Shown here: positions 53,767-62,801 of the stretch, piece after piece
How the letters are laid out: each line of letters starts with the position of its first letter
How positions within the stretch are numbered: the first letter of the stretch is position 1
NCBI RefSeq assembly: GCF_020165195.1
Contig: NZ_JAIUHR010000002.1
Coordinates: 62,001-126,000, forward strand
Direction: 5' to 3'
Length of the DNA: 64,000 nucleotides
Origin: Mesorhizobium sp. CA14
Lineage (GTDB): Bacteria; Pseudomonadota; Alphaproteobacteria; Rhizobiales; Rhizobiaceae
The notes under the pieces: model-generated
Database searches by the model: none
Seen by the model: only the letters and a program-made list of their open reading frames with translations
What the model was told of the DNA's origin: nothing
Made by a program: the position numbers and the translations under genes

Positions 53767-54528
53767 ATGCTGCATTCCGACGCGGAAATCCGCCGCCGCA
53801 TCGACGCGCTGGGGCCCTGGTTTCACAACATGGAACTGGCCGGCGTGCAGACCGCTCCCGATCATTTCCTCGGCAACTATCCGCTGGTCAAGTGGCGCAA
53901 ATTCGCGCACGCGATTCCAGCCGATCTCTCGGGCAAGTCCGTGCTCGACATCGGCTGCAACGCCGGCTTCTATTCGATCGAAATGAAACGGCGGGGCGCC
54001 GACCGGGTGCTCGGCATAGACTTCGACGCGGGTTATCTGTCACAGGCGCGCTTTGCCGCCGAAGTCGCCGATTGCGACATCGAGTTCCGCGAACTGTCGG
54101 TCTATGACGTCGGCGCCCTTGGCGAGACTTTCGACATCGTGCTCTTCATGGGGGTGCTCTATCACCTGCGGCACCCGTTGCTGGCGCTCGACCTGATCCG
54201 CCAGCACGTCGCGCGAGACGTGATGATTTTCCAGTCGATGCAACGCGGGAGCAGCGAGGTCTTCGCGCTCGAACAAAACTACGATTTCTGGACGCAGGAC
54301 CTGTTCGATCGGCCTGAATTTCCGAAGCTGCATTTCATCGAGCACCGCTATGCAGACGACCCGACCAACTGGTGGATCCCGAACCGCGGCTGCATCGAGG
54401 CGATGCTGCGTAGCGCCGGTTTCGAGATCCTGATGCACCCGGAGGACGAGGTTTATTTCTGCCGGGCGGCTGGTGAGCCGGCCGGCGAAGGCGCCGTTTA
54501 CCCTGTGAAAGGACGAAACGATGATTGA
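53767..54528 (+). CDS. SAM-dependent methyltransferase, CmoB-like (possible TIGR04290 type)
   Basis: A 253-residue methyltransferase: WFHNMELAGVQTAPDHFLGN, motif I SVLDIGCNAGFYSIEMKRRG, GIDFDAGYLSQA, and MGVLYHLRHPLLALD. This layout follows tRNA (mo5U34) carboxymethyl-/methyltransferases of the CmoB type but occurs here in a glycan locus, so a sugar or lipid carrier is the probable target. From memory it fits the Rta_06860-type methyltransferase family; not verified. Overlaps the next gene by 8 bp. Confidence 0.83.
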   Translation: MLHSDAEIRRRIDALGPWFHNMELAGVQTAPDHFLGNYPLVKWRKFAHAIPADLSGKSVLDIGCNAGFYSIEMKRRGADRVLGIDFDAGYLSQARFAAEVADCDIEFRELSVYDVGALGETFDIVLFMGVLYHLRHPLLALDLIRQHVARDVMIFQSMQRGSSEVFALEQNYDFWTQDLFDRPEFPKLHFIEHRYADDPTNWWIPNRGCIEAMLRSAGFEILMHPEDEVYFCRAAGEPAGEGAVYPVKGRNDD

Positions 54529-55453
54529 AGCCGCGATGATCTGGAACGAGCCCAACAACAAGTCGCATTGGGACCCAGAGCTCGATCCGGACTGGAGCCG
54601 CTTTGCCAGCATGGCGATCCTGGCGGCCGACGCCATCGGCCTCGAAAATCCGGCAATCACCAGAATTCTCGGCGGCATTTCCCCGATCGATGCCGGCTTC
54701 ATGTCGCTGATGAAGGGGTACGGCGTGCTCGATCATGTCGATGCCGTCGCCGTGCACGGCTTCCCGCTCGACTGGAACCTTTGGCAGATCCACGAGTGGC
54801 CGCAAAAGCTCGGCGAGATCGCCGCAATAACCGATCTGCCGATCTGGATCAGCGAGGCCGGTGTGTCGAGTTTCGGCGCCGAGGAGGTCCAGCTCTGGGG
54901 TCTGCGCCGGACTGCGGAGTTGTTGCTGGGCAATGCGCCCCGCGTGCAATGGTATAGCCTCTACGATCTGCCGCATGCGTGGGGCGCCACGACGCGGCAT
55001 CGCGAGGTGGAAGGCTCGTCCTATTACCGTCATTTCTACATGGGTCTGCTGCGTGAGGATGGCACGCCCAAGCCGGCGCTCGAAGAGTTCGTGCGCCATA
55101 CGCCCCACATGGGGCTGGTCCAGTGGTTCCATTTTGAGGACCACCGGCTGGACGATGCCGTCGCCTGGATGAAGCGTCTGGGCGTCACAAATCTGCGCAC
55201 GGGCCTCTCCTGGGCCGACAGCTTCAGGCCGAATGCCATCGACTGGTTCGACCGCCAGATGGAAGCGCTGGCCGACTTCGATGTCACCGTCACCTTCTGC
55301 TTCACGCCAGAACATCGCGGCCTGCAGCCGCATCACACCAGCCCGCCACAGGCGCCCGAGGAATTCGCCGAATTCTGCCAGGCCATGATCCGCCGCTACG
55401 CCCCTGGCGCGCGTGATGCCGAGATGCCGGTGCGGCGCGCATCGGCCGCGTGA
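54521..55453 (+). CDS. Glycoside-hydrolase clan-A-like protein, apparently circularly permuted
   Basis: A 310-residue cytosolic protein (no signal). It opens with AAMIWNEPNNKSHW, the acid/base strand (beta-4) of clan GH-A enzymes, and IWISEAGVSSFG near residue 107 looks like the nucleophile strand (beta-7). After the usual family ending REDGTPKPALEEF it continues with DDAVAWMKRLGVTNLRTGLS, DFDVTVTFCFTPEH and EEFAEFCQAMIRRYAPGA, which read as beta-1 to beta-3. So the barrel order is 4-8 then 1-3. Substrate unknown; it may be a transglycosidase or non-enzymatic. Confidence 0.7.
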   Translation: MIEAAMIWNEPNNKSHWDPELDPDWSRFASMAILAADAIGLENPAITRILGGISPIDAGFMSLMKGYGVLDHVDAVAVHGFPLDWNLWQIHEWPQKLGEIAAITDLPIWISEAGVSSFGAEEVQLWGLRRTAELLLGNAPRVQWYSLYDLPHAWGATTRHREVEGSSYYRHFYMGLLREDGTPKPALEEFVRHTPHMGLVQWFHFEDHRLDDAVAWMKRLGVTNLRTGLSWADSFRPNAIDWFDRQMEALADFDVTVTFCFTPEHRGLQPHHTSPPQAPEEFAEFCQAMIRRYAPGARDAEMPVRRASAA

Positions 55454-55513
55454 GATCATCATGTCATCCGCCGATCGGTCGTCCGATGCGCCGGCTGAAT
55501 TCGCCGATCAACC

Positions 55514-56578
55514 ATGACGCTCACCGTGCTCAACGTCGCCTACCCGCTTGCCCCCGTCGGCCTCGATGCTGTCGGCGGCGCCGAGCAGGTGCTGTCCGCC
55601 CTTGATCGCGCGCTGGTGCGGCAGGGCCATCGTTCCGTCGTGGTCGCCTGCCACGGTTCCAGCGCAGCCGGTACCCTCGTTGAGACGCCAGCCGAAACAG
55701 GCCCGCTCGACGAGGCGGCAAAGGACCGTGCCCAGCAAGCGCATTGCGCGGCGATCGCTGCAGCCCGGGCGCGCTGGCCGATCGACGTCGTTCACCTGCA
55801 CGGTATCGATTTCGGCGCCTACCTGCCTGACGACGGCCCGACGCTGGTGACGCTGCACCTGCCGCTCGCCTGGTATCCGCCCGAAGTCCTGAGGCCGGCA
55901 CGTGAGGACCTGTGGCTGCACGCGGTGTCGGAGGCACAGCAAAAGACCGCGCCGGCTGGATCAAGGCTGATCGCGCCCATTCCAAACGGCGTCGACGTCG
56001 ATGCGCTCCATGGGCCGTGGTCGCGTCGCGATTTCGCGCTCGTGCTGAGCCGCGTTTGCCCGGAAAAGGGCATCCACCTGGCGATCGAAGCCGCCAGACG
56101 CGCCTCCGTGCCGCTTGCGATCGGCGGCCGGATTTACCCCTATCAGACACATGTCCAGTATTTTGCCGACGAGGTGGCGCCGCGCCTCGACAGGCGGCGG
56201 CGCTTCCTGGGACCGCTGGGTTTTTCCGCCAAGCGGCGGCTTCTCAACGCCGCCCGCTGTCTGGTCGTTCCGAGCCTTGCCGCAGAAACGAGCTCGCTGG
56301 TTGCCATGGAGGCTCTCGCCTGCGGCACGCCCGTCGTCGCCTTTCCGAATGGCGCCCTGCCCGACGTCGTCGAACACGGCAAGACGGGGTTTCTCGTCAA
56401 CGACATCGATGAGATGGCGGAGGCGATCCTTGCCTGCGCCAACCTCGACAGCGAGACATGCCGGGCCGAGGCGCGGCGCCGCTTTTCGCTCGATCGCATG
56501 GTTTCGGCCTATATGGATGCCTATCAGGCGCTGGCAAAGGTCGGCGCTTCGCGCGCAGGGCTGAGGGGGGCTCAGTGA
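55514..56578 (+). CDS. Glycosyltransferase, GT4
   Basis: A 354-residue GT-B enzyme: [20 protein letters not shown] at the acceptor side, [40 protein letters not shown], and the donor-site [21 protein letters not shown] retaining transferase of the GT4 family, cytosolic. It overlaps the next gene by 4 bp. The upstream 60 bp after the GH-like gene hold no promoter I recognise. Confidence 0.9.
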   Translation: MTLTVLNVAYPLAPVGLDAVGGAEQVLSALDRALVRQGHRSVVVACHGSSAAGTLVETPAETGPLDEAAKDRAQQAHCAAIAAARARWPIDVVHLHGIDFGAYLPDDGPTLVTLHLPLAWYPPEVLRPAREDLWLHAVSEAQQKTAPAGSRLIAPIPNGVDVDALHGPWSRRDFALVLSRVCPEKGIHLAIEAARRASVPLAIGGRIYPYQTHVQYFADEVAPRLDRRRRFLGPLGFSAKRRLLNAARCLVVPSLAAETSSLVAMEALACGTPVVAFPNGALPDVVEHGKTGFLVNDIDEMAEAILACANLDSETCRAEARRRFSLDRMVSAYMDAYQALAKVGASRAGLRGAQ

Positions 56579-57564
56579 GCGGCCTGCGTGCCGGTATCAT
56601 CCGAGACCAAGCCGCGTTCGATGACCTCGAGCCGCGTTGGTGGCAGCTCTGGTCGCAAAGCGCCACCGCTACGCCTTTCCAGTCGCCCGCCTGGCTGGTG
56701 CCGTGGTGGCGGACATTCTCGCCGGGGGATCTCGCCATGATCGTCGTGTGGAGCGGACATGATCTTGTCGGCCTGGCGCCCCTCTATCTTGAACCGCATG
56801 TTTCTGGCCGGCGACTGCTGCCGGTCGGGATCTCGCTGAGCGATTACCTCGATATTCTATGCACCCCCGAGCAGGAAGCAGCGGTAAGCGCCGCCATCGC
56901 CGAGGCAGCGCTCTCACTGGAATGGTCGCAATGGATCCTGCCGGATCTGCCGGCCGGGGCTGCCTCCCTTCGCCTTAGGCTGACGAATATCGAGGAGAGC
57001 CGAACCTCGAACCATGCCGCTTGTCCAGTGCTCTCACTTCACGGCGATGACGTGTCTGCAAGCTCGGTACCTGCCCGGCGACGGCGGCAGTTGCGCCGCG
57101 CCGAGAGAGCCGCGCAACGGCGAGGGCATGTGGCCATCGGGCGATATGAGACCGATCCGAAGGTATTCATCGATCAGTTGGTCCGACTGCACAGCGCCCG
57201 TTGGGCTGGACAGGGCGTACTCACCGACAGCGCACAGGAATTCCATAGGAGGGCCTTGCCGCGCCTGGCCGCAAACGGCCTGGCCCGATGCTGGCTGGTC
57301 GAGATCGGCGGCACTGTCGCGGGCGCCTATTACGGGTTCCATCACCGTGATCGCGCCTATGCCTATCTCGGAGGTTTCGACCCCGCCTATGCGGAGGAGA
57401 GTCCCGGCGCAATCCTGATCGGCAGGGCCATTGCCGAAGCCGCTCGGGAGGGAGCACGGGAGTTCGATTTTTTGCGCGGCCGGGAAAGCTACAAATACAG
57501 CTGGGGGGCCGTGGACCGGTGGACGGAGCAAAGGGTATGGACCCGGAACGCGCCGCCGTCATGA
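56575..57564 (+). CDS. GNAT/FemAB-like acyltransferase (CelD/BcsL type)
   Basis: A 329-residue protein with the Acetyltransf_6 fold: [16 protein letters not shown] near the start, [51 protein letters not shown] and [14 protein letters not shown] near the end. The family N-acylates amino sugars or acylates polysaccharide precursors. It starts at GTG overlapping the upstream stop and overlaps the next gene by 28 bp. Confidence 0.82.
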   Translation: MSGLRAGIIRDQAAFDDLEPRWWQLWSQSATATPFQSPAWLVPWWRTFSPGDLAMIVVWSGHDLVGLAPLYLEPHVSGRRLLPVGISLSDYLDILCTPEQEAAVSAAIAEAALSLEWSQWILPDLPAGAASLRLRLTNIEESRTSNHAACPVLSLHGDDVSASSVPARRRRQLRRAERAAQRRGHVAIGRYETDPKVFIDQLVRLHSARWAGQGVLTDSAQEFHRRALPRLAANGLARCWLVEIGGTVAGAYYGFHHRDRAYAYLGGFDPAYAEESPGAILIGRAIAEAAREGAREFDFLRGRESYKYSWGAVDRWTEQRVWTRNAPPS

Positions 57565-58472
57565 CCGTAGCGGAAACAGAGAGGACGATCGCGCGGCGCG
57601 TTCTCGAGACTTGCATGGCGAATGATCTTCCCGCCGAAGTCGCGATTGCCAGATTGGCCCTTTACCTGACGGACACCGAGGCGGCGGAGCTGGCCGATAT
57701 CGCGCTGGACATGCGTTCAGATGCCCTCCACCGGCGCGGCTGGCTCGAGCAGGTGGCCATGCTCCTTTCCCGCAAGACGGTTGTCTTTGACGATCTCCGG
57801 ACCACGGCAGCTTCCGTGCGTCATGACCGCTCGGATGATGAGACGGGCGAGCTGATTGTCGGCCGGCTGGCAAGCGGCTTCGACCAGGCGGCCGCCATCT
57901 CTCCGGCCGCCAGCGTCCAACTCTCGTCCCTTGGCGATGAGGAGATGCTTTCGGCTACAACGGCCGAGATCGCTTCGTGGTTGGAACAACAGGGCTTCAC
58001 CGGCGCGGGCAAGACGATACTGGACATAGGCTGTGGCATCGGCCGCTTCGAACGCGCGCTCCACGCGAGGGTAAAATACATTGTCGGCATCGATATCTCC
58101 TCCAGGATGCTCGCGATCGCGCGCCGACGGTGCGCCGGGCTTGCCAATGTGGAGTTCCGCCAGACCTCAGGCCTCGACCTCGGTGAATTCGCCGTCGCCG
58201 GCTTCGATGGTGTGCTGGCCGTAGATTGTTTCCCCTATCTGGTGCTCGCCGGCATCGCCGAGCGGCACTTCAGCGAAATGGCGCGGGTGTTGCGGCCAAC
58301 AGGACTGGCGGCGATTCTCAACTATTCATATCGCATGTCACCAGCCGTCGATTCTTCCGATATCCGCCATCTCGCGCGCACATGCGGCATGGACGTCATC
58401 ATTGATGGCGAGATGCCTTTCCGTCATTGGGATGGCACGGCGTTTCTTGTTCGCCGTCGCGACGGAACATAA
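57537..58472 (+). CDS. SAM-dependent methyltransferase
   Basis: A 311-residue protein. The first 130 residues are helical and unfamiliar; residues 150-300 are a class I methyltransferase with motif I KTILDIGCGIGRFERAL, VGIDISSRMLAIARRR, VLAVDCFPYLVLAG and MARVLRPTGLAAILNY. Probably the last modifying enzyme of half B. ATG 57537 is chosen (AAAGGG upstream); the longer in-frame start at 57519 is possible. An EcfG-type promoter for the next gene overlaps its stop. Confidence 0.83.
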   Translation: MDPERAAVMTVAETERTIARRVLETCMANDLPAEVAIARLALYLTDTEAAELADIALDMRSDALHRRGWLEQVAMLLSRKTVVFDDLRTTAASVRHDRSDDETGELIVGRLASGFDQAAAISPAASVQLSSLGDEEMLSATTAEIASWLEQQGFTGAGKTILDIGCGIGRFERALHARVKYIVGIDISSRMLAIARRRCAGLANVEFRQTSGLDLGEFAVAGFDGVLAVDCFPYLVLAGIAERHFSEMARVLRPTGLAAILNYSYRMSPAVDSSDIRHLARTCGMDVIIDGEMPFRHWDGTAFLVRRRDGT

Positions 58473-58488
58473 GCGAGAGAGCGAAGTT
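58464..58488 (+). promoter_or_regulatory. EcfG-type promoter
   Basis: GGAAC-N17-GTT, overlapping the methyltransferase stop, 48 bp before ATG 58537. Confidence 0.7.
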
Positions 58489-58536
58489 GGGACGCCAAAC
58501 ACCTCTCGCAGTGACTGGGACGCCGAGGAGAAGAAG

Positions 58537-58755
58537 ATGGCATCCGGCAGCAAGAAACACATGGGACGCGGCAGCCAGGGCAAAGGTTCCGGGACCGGAG
58601 CGAAGACCGAGCTTCCGAAGGACATGGTTGGCGAAAATGACGTCCTGTCGAACCGGGATAAGAAGCAACACACGAAAGAGCGCGGCCTCGACGGCAATCG
58701 CATCAAGTCCGACCAGTATCAGGACAACGCGGCAAACCGGCTCCCCAAAGACTGA
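58537..58755 (+). CDS. Small hydrophilic stress protein
   Basis: A 72-residue, highly charged Gly/Lys/Asp-rich protein (GSKKHMGRGSQGKGSGTGAK, ELPKDMVGENDVLSNRDKKQ) without hydrophobic core, likely intrinsically disordered. Similar short proteins occur in rhizobia. GAGGAG 6 bp before the ATG and an EcfG-type promoter upstream support it. Confidence 0.68.
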   Translation: MASGSKKHMGRGSQGKGSGTGAKTELPKDMVGENDVLSNRDKKQHTKERGLDGNRIKSDQYQDNAANRLPKD

Positions 58756-58935
58756 GCTCGCCGGGGCTCTCGTCTTTTGGGACCCGGCAAGGGCGCAAAG
58801 GGATCAGGTGAGGTTTTCGCTCTGCCCACAGCCTGTGCGGAGTCGAAGCCGATCGGCGGCTGGAGGCGCCTTGCAAACTCCGACCGCCTGTGGTCTCAAG
58901 TGAATTTAAGGGACCCTGTTTGCTAAGAGAATACC

Positions 58936-59118
58936 ATGACTCGTCCGAGCCAGCGCGATTTCGCTCACAACGCGAGCGTGGACCAAAAGGTGGACCAAGA
59001 GATTGCGTCATTGTTGACTGCTATCGAACAGGAAAAAGTTCCGGATCGCCTGACCAAGCTCGCGATTGCGTTGCAGAATGCGCTGGTCCAAAGGCGTCGA
59101 TGCGAAACCAGCAACTGA
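58936..59118 (+). CDS. NepR-like anti-sigma factor
   Basis: A 60-residue protein. VDQKVDQEIASLLTAIEQEK then VPDRLTKLAIALQNAL matches the NepR core, where the helix after V-P-D/E-R-L/F contacts sigma-EcfG. NepR holds EcfG inactive until phosphorylated PhyR titrates it. It is convergent with the adjacent sigma gene instead of preceding it, which is unusual. No phyR or HWE kinase is in the window. The start has no strong ribosome-binding site. Confidence 0.6.
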   Translation: MTRPSQRDFAHNASVDQKVDQEIASLLTAIEQEKVPDRLTKLAIALQNALVQRRRCETSN

Positions 59119-59127
59119 CGCAAACGC

Positions 59128-59760
59128 TCATCGAAACTTATCCGCCGCGTGCTGATCCTCGCAGAGATGGTCATATCTTTCGACCAGCGTTTGCGATGAA
59201 CTTTCATCGAGGAATTCCACGACGCTTGCCCGGGCGCGGTTGAGACGGCTTTTCACGGTTCCAATTGCGCAGTCGCACATCTCAGCCGTTTCTTCGTAGC
59301 TGACGCCCAGCACACCGATCAGCATCAGCACTTCGCGCTGATGCTCCGGAAGCTTCTGGATGGCCCGGTACACTTCCTTGCTCCGGATGGACCATTCCTG
59401 GGAGGCTTCCGAAATCGGTCGGCTGGAGGCGCAGTCGAGCAACCCGGGAGCTTCCCTGGCGGCCGCCTTGATCCGAGTGTAGTGCGTATTGCGCATGATG
59501 GTGAACAGCCAGGATTTCAAGCGCGTCCCTGGCTCGAACTTGTCCAAATTCGCAAGCCCCTTGACGAGAGTTTCCTGCACCAGGTCGTCGGCATCCTCAG
59601 GCACACGGCAAAAGGTACGCGCAAAAGCGCGCAAAGCAGGGATCAGGTCGACGACGGAGATTTCCCCCAGTGCGCAATCCGGCACGGCATGACCATTGGG
59701 TAACACGGTTCGAACCCCAGCAGAGACAGATGAATCTTGATTAGAGACAATGCGTGACAA
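59128..59760 (-). CDS. ecfG: ECF sigma factor, EcfG (general stress response) type
   Basis: A 210-residue sigma factor: region 2 LVQETLVKGLANLDKFEPGTRL, KSWLFTIMRN, and region 4 LPEHQREVLMLIGVLGVSYEE and CAIGTVKSRLNRARAS. The REAPG and TRLKSWLFTI segments are typical of the EcfG/ECF15 group, which reads GGAAC-N16/17-GTT promoters such as those in this window. A GGAAC-N17-ATT lies upstream at 59749-59773, a weak candidate for autoregulation. Its 3' end lies 9 bp from the convergent NepR-like gene. Confidence 0.88.
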   Translation of the reverse strand: MSRIVSNQDSSVSAGVRTVLPNGHAVPDCALGEISVVDLIPALRAFARTFCRVPEDADDLVQETLVKGLANLDKFEPGTRLKSWLFTIMRNTHYTRIKAAAREAPGLLDCASSRPISEASQEWSIRSKEVYRAIQKLPEHQREVLMLIGVLGVSYEETAEMCDCAIGTVKSRLNRARASVVEFLDESSSQTLVERYDHLCEDQHAADKFR

Positions 59761-59832
59761 AGATGATCGTTCCTATCCGAAACGAACTTGCTCGAATGCC
59801 CTTTGGCCAGCGGATTGACAGCCGCGTTCGAG

Positions 59833-61119
59833 TTAGAGGAACCAGCTCGCCACCAGGCCGGCCGAGGCCGCAAAGATTGCGATGGTCGTGACGGCGCCCA
59901 GGATGTTCGTGCTGCGGCTGTTGACCCTGTCGCCCATGATCCTGCGATTGTTGGTCATCAGAAGGATCAGCAGCAGAAGCGGAGGGGTGGAAAAACCTTG
60001 CACGATACCTGCCCAGACCAGCGCTCGCATTGGATTGAAACCGAGAAAGTTGAGTCCAACCGCAACCAGCGTCGTTGCCCCCGTTGCCAGGTAGAAGCCC
60101 GGCGCGTCCTGCGGCTTCGCGTTCATGCCATGCTTCCAGCCCATCGCCTGCGCCAGATCGAAAGCGGCGCCGGTCGTCATGATCGGAACGGCCAGAAAAC
60201 CGACCCCGATCACGCCGGCGGCGAAGAGTATGCCTGCCGCATCGCCAGCCAGCGGTCTCAACGCTTCGGCCGCCTGGGCCGCCGTTTCGATCTGGGTTTG
60301 GCCGGCTTTGTGAAGCGTCGAGCCGGTCGAAAGAATGATGAAGTACATGATCAGGTTGGAAAAGGTCATGCCGACCAGAATGTCCCGGCGCGAGCGGCGC
60401 AACTCTTCCGCTGTCGCTCCCTTGCGTTTTTCAAGCGTGGTTCGGCCGGCCGCGATCTCCTCTTCCACCTCCTGATTGGATTGCCAGGTGTAAAGATAGG
60501 CCGAAAGCGTTGTTCCTATGATCGCAACGAGGATCGATAAATACTCACGGTTGAAATGCACCTTGGGCAGGAAGGTACCGCTTAGCACCGGCATCAGTTC
60601 GGGCTTGGCGAGAAAAGCGGAGACAACATAGGCGAGCAGCGCCAATGCCAGCACTCGGAACAGATTCCTGAGAAGATCGTAAGAACCGAAGACCTGAAGA
60701 GCGAACATGAACGTCGCAACCACAGCGACGATCAGCGGAATCGGCAATGGCAAGAAGAGGTTGATCGCTGCCGCCATGGCGCCGAGATCCGCGGCAGCTT
60801 CGATCGTGTTGCCGATCAGAACTCCAGCCAGAACTGACCATAACAGCCATCGGGGATAGAAATCCGCAATAACCTGGAACAGGCCCCGCCCCGAAACCTG
60901 GCCGAGTTTCGACGAGAGGTACACGACCGTGTACATCATCGGCAGTGTCACGGGTGCGGTCCAAAGCAGGTCCGGCCCGAACCTTGCCCCTGCACTGGCA
61001 TATGTCCCGATCGCGGAACAATCGTCATCGGCCGCACCGGCGATCAACGCTAAACCAGCGGCTCTGCCGATCCCTTTGCGCGTTGGCCTGTCTGCCCCTT
61101 TATTGGCTTGTTCGGTCAT
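59833..61119 (-). CDS. NRAMP-family divalent metal transporter
   Basis: A 428-residue inner-membrane protein with about 11 TM helices. The usual TM1 DPGN is replaced by ADDDCSAIGTYASAG, as in the NRAMP-related subgroup that includes Mg/Mn transporters; TM6 has GFLAVPIMTTGAAFDLAQ in place of the MxxH core. It probably moves Mn2+ or Mg2+ with protons. It is downstream of no operon partner and co-directional with ecfG, 72 bp apart. Confidence 0.85.
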   Translation of the reverse strand: MTEQANKGADRPTRKGIGRAAGLALIAGAADDDCSAIGTYASAGARFGPDLLWTAPVTLPMMYTVVYLSSKLGQVSGRGLFQVIADFYPRWLLWSVLAGVLIGNTIEAAADLGAMAAAINLFLPLPIPLIVAVVATFMFALQVFGSYDLLRNLFRVLALALLAYVVSAFLAKPELMPVLSGTFLPKVHFNREYLSILVAIIGTTLSAYLYTWQSNQEVEEEIAAGRTTLEKRKGATAEELRRSRRDILVGMTFSNLIMYFIILSTGSTLHKAGQTQIETAAQAAEALRPLAGDAAGILFAAGVIGVGFLAVPIMTTGAAFDLAQAMGWKHGMNAKPQDAPGFYLATGATTLVAVGLNFLGFNPMRALVWAGIVQGFSTPPLLLLILLMTNNRRIMGDRVNSRSTNILGAVTTIAIFAASAGLVASWFL

Positions 61120-61649
61120 CGCCTGCGCTCAACGTCGTCGGAAAAGGATCGGCCGAACGTGCGTAGGTGGATGCCGCCTTTGCTTCCTTGGGCCGAACTG
61201 CCGCATCGGCTCTTTTGTTCCGGCCCGGCAGTAGAGCCGCTGACGTCTGCGTGGCTTCCGAGGCGGAAACTCCTATGCCTCTTGGGTATCTGTGGAGGAG
61301 GTCCTACAGAGCCGGTCCGGCCTGCGTGTCGAGATCGTTAGCTCTCTTCGGCGCGGCTTCCGCCTCTCACCGAGCAGGCGCGCATAAATTCGGCGCCGAA
61401 CAGAAAAATCCGGGCCGAGTGGCAACCCACAGCAGAACGACCATCAGGGACCAGCGGCACCATAGGATGTCGCGACCGAACTGCTGCCGATGCACCCGCC
61501 GATCAGCGCTTTCCAATGGTGAACAGAAGCAGGAGAACAGAAAGGGTTGGCATCGCCGCACGAGGCTGCAGTTTCAATTATTTGCCTCTCGGCTCGTGCG
61601 TTGATCCACTGTGGTTGATTGGATGCAACCGGGTGGCGGCAATTTCGTT
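61120..61649. other. Region without a recognisable gene
   Basis: About 530 bp. Open frames on both strands lack ribosome-binding sites and family likeness. A GGAAC-N18-GTT (spacing one base too long) at 61196-61221 faces the NRAMP gene. No repeat or hairpin stands out. Confidence 0.4.
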
Positions 61650-61778
61650 ATGGCGGTCTCGATCCATGCGGTGGCGCCCATGAAATTCTTTCAGATGAAC
61701 TCATTCCTTCTCGCTCTCGCGTTGGCGGCCTCGATAGCGCCCTTTATCGGCTCGCCTGACGCCGGAGCGAGTGGTTAG
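61650..61778 (+). CDS. Possible small secreted peptide
   Basis: From ATG 61650 (or 61680) a frame reads MKFFQMNSFLLALALAASIA then PFIGSPDAGASG: basic start, hydrophobic core and AxA-like end, like a bare signal peptide of 32-42 residues. No ribosome-binding site is clear. Might be a truncated exported protein. Confidence 0.3.
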   Translation: MAVSIHAVAPMKFFQMNSFLLALALAASIAPFIGSPDAGASG

Positions 61779-61792
61779 GCTGGTGACTAGAC

Positions 61793-62095
61793 ATGAGCAG
61801 ATTCTTGCCGCTTACCATCCGCTTCGTCCACGGCGGCACAATGGTGGTCTCCTCGATCGCGGACGCCAGGAAAGCTCTTGATGGAACCTGGAAGAACAAG
61901 GATGCGGCGAGCTATGTAAAGGCGGTGCGCCTGGTGGAAGACGCGGCCAACGGGATTTGCCGTCCGGCTATCGCTTTTGCGGCCTTTAAGAAGGCAGCCG
62001 CCGAGCAAGGGCTGCTGGATCCTGTCGGGCCAAGTGCCGCGCTCAGCATGTTCGACCAGCTCTGGTCGCGCGACCGTAAGGGACCGCCGAGATGA
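61793..62095 (+). CDS. DUF982 family protein
   Basis: A 100-residue protein of the DUF982 family common in rhizobia: PLTIRFVHGGTMVVSSIADARKAL, the conserved AVRLVEDAANGICRPAIAFAAF and a C-terminal EQGLLDP. Function unknown. Cytosolic. Confidence 0.85.
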   Translation: MSRFLPLTIRFVHGGTMVVSSIADARKALDGTWKNKDAASYVKAVRLVEDAANGICRPAIAFAAFKKAAAEQGLLDPVGPSAALSMFDQLWSRDRKGPPR

Positions 62096-62151
62096 CGCAG
62101 GCCCGCCGGCCGTGCCCTTGCCGAATATGAAGGTCACAAAATATCTCACCG

Positions 62152-62176
62152 GGAACATCGTTTGATCCTGTTGGTT
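62152..62176 (+). promoter_or_regulatory. EcfG-type promoter of the YciE-like gene
   Basis: GGAAC-N17-GTT, 32 bp before ATG 62209. Confidence 0.72.
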
Positions 62177-62208
62177 TTGGAACAGCAACCCAACCGAAGG
62201 AGACGTCG

Positions 62209-62730
62209 ATGGTGAAGAAAAGTTCGTCCGGCAAGGCGAACGGCCTGGAAAGCCTGTTCGTGGACGGTCTGAAAGACCTGTACTACGCGGAAAAGAAAAT
62301 TCTGAAGACACTGCCGAAGATGGCCAAGGCGGCGCAGGCAGAAGACGTGAGCGCGGCTTTCGAAAAGCATCGCACCGAGACGGAAGGACAGGTCGACCGG
62401 CTCGAGCAGGTTTTCGAAATGTTGGGCAAGCCGGCGCGGGGCAAGACCTGCCCAGCGATCGACGGCATCATCGAAGAGGGTTCGGAGGTCCTCGAGGAAT
62501 ACAAGGACGAGCCGGCACTCGACGCGGGCCTTGTGGCGGCCGCCCAGGCGGTCGAGCACTATGAAATAGCGCGCTACGGCACGCTGATCGCCTGGGCGGA
62601 GCAACTGGGGCTGAAAGACGCCCTCCCCTTGCTGCGCGAGACCCTCAAGGAAGAATCCGCCACCGACGAGGCACTTACCAAGCTCGGCGAAAGCGGTGCG
62701 AACGAGCGGGCCCTGCAGGCGGCCGCGTGA
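62209..62730 (+). CDS. YciE/DUF892 ferritin-like stress protein
   Basis: A 173-residue four-helix protein: LESLFVDGLKDLYYAEKKIL, LPKMAKAAQAEDVSAAFEKH, TCPAIDGIIEEG, and VEHYEIARYGTLIAWAE with the paired Glu/His that bind metals. YciE/YciF proteins are stress-induced ferritin-like proteins of uncertain catalytic role. GAAGGAG lies before the ATG; an EcfG-type promoter precedes and a hairpin terminator follows. Confidence 0.92.
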   Translation: MVKKSSSGKANGLESLFVDGLKDLYYAEKKILKTLPKMAKAAQAEDVSAAFEKHRTETEGQVDRLEQVFEMLGKPARGKTCPAIDGIIEEGSEVLEEYKDEPALDAGLVAAAQAVEHYEIARYGTLIAWAEQLGLKDALPLLRETLKEESATDEALTKLGESGANERALQAAA

Positions 62731-62780
62731 GGCGCCTGGTATAAGCTCGTTTGCATGCCAAGGCCAAGTTTGGCGATGCG

Positions 62781-62801
62781 GCCCCGGTCTGCGACCGGGG
62801 C
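62781..62801 (+). terminator. Terminator-like hairpin after the YciE-like gene
   Basis: GCCCCGGTC and GACCGGGGC form a perfect 9-bp stem around TGC, 50 bp after the stop; only a weak TCTTT follows. Confidence 0.55.

Noticed and set aside
59749..59773. EcfG-type promoter for ecfG itself (and similar at 31004-31028)
   Set aside because: Both have GGAAC-N17-ATT rather than GTT; possible weak variants but not counted.
61196..61221. EcfG-type promoter for the NRAMP gene
   Set aside because: Spacing is 18, whereas every accepted site has 17; kept only as a near miss.
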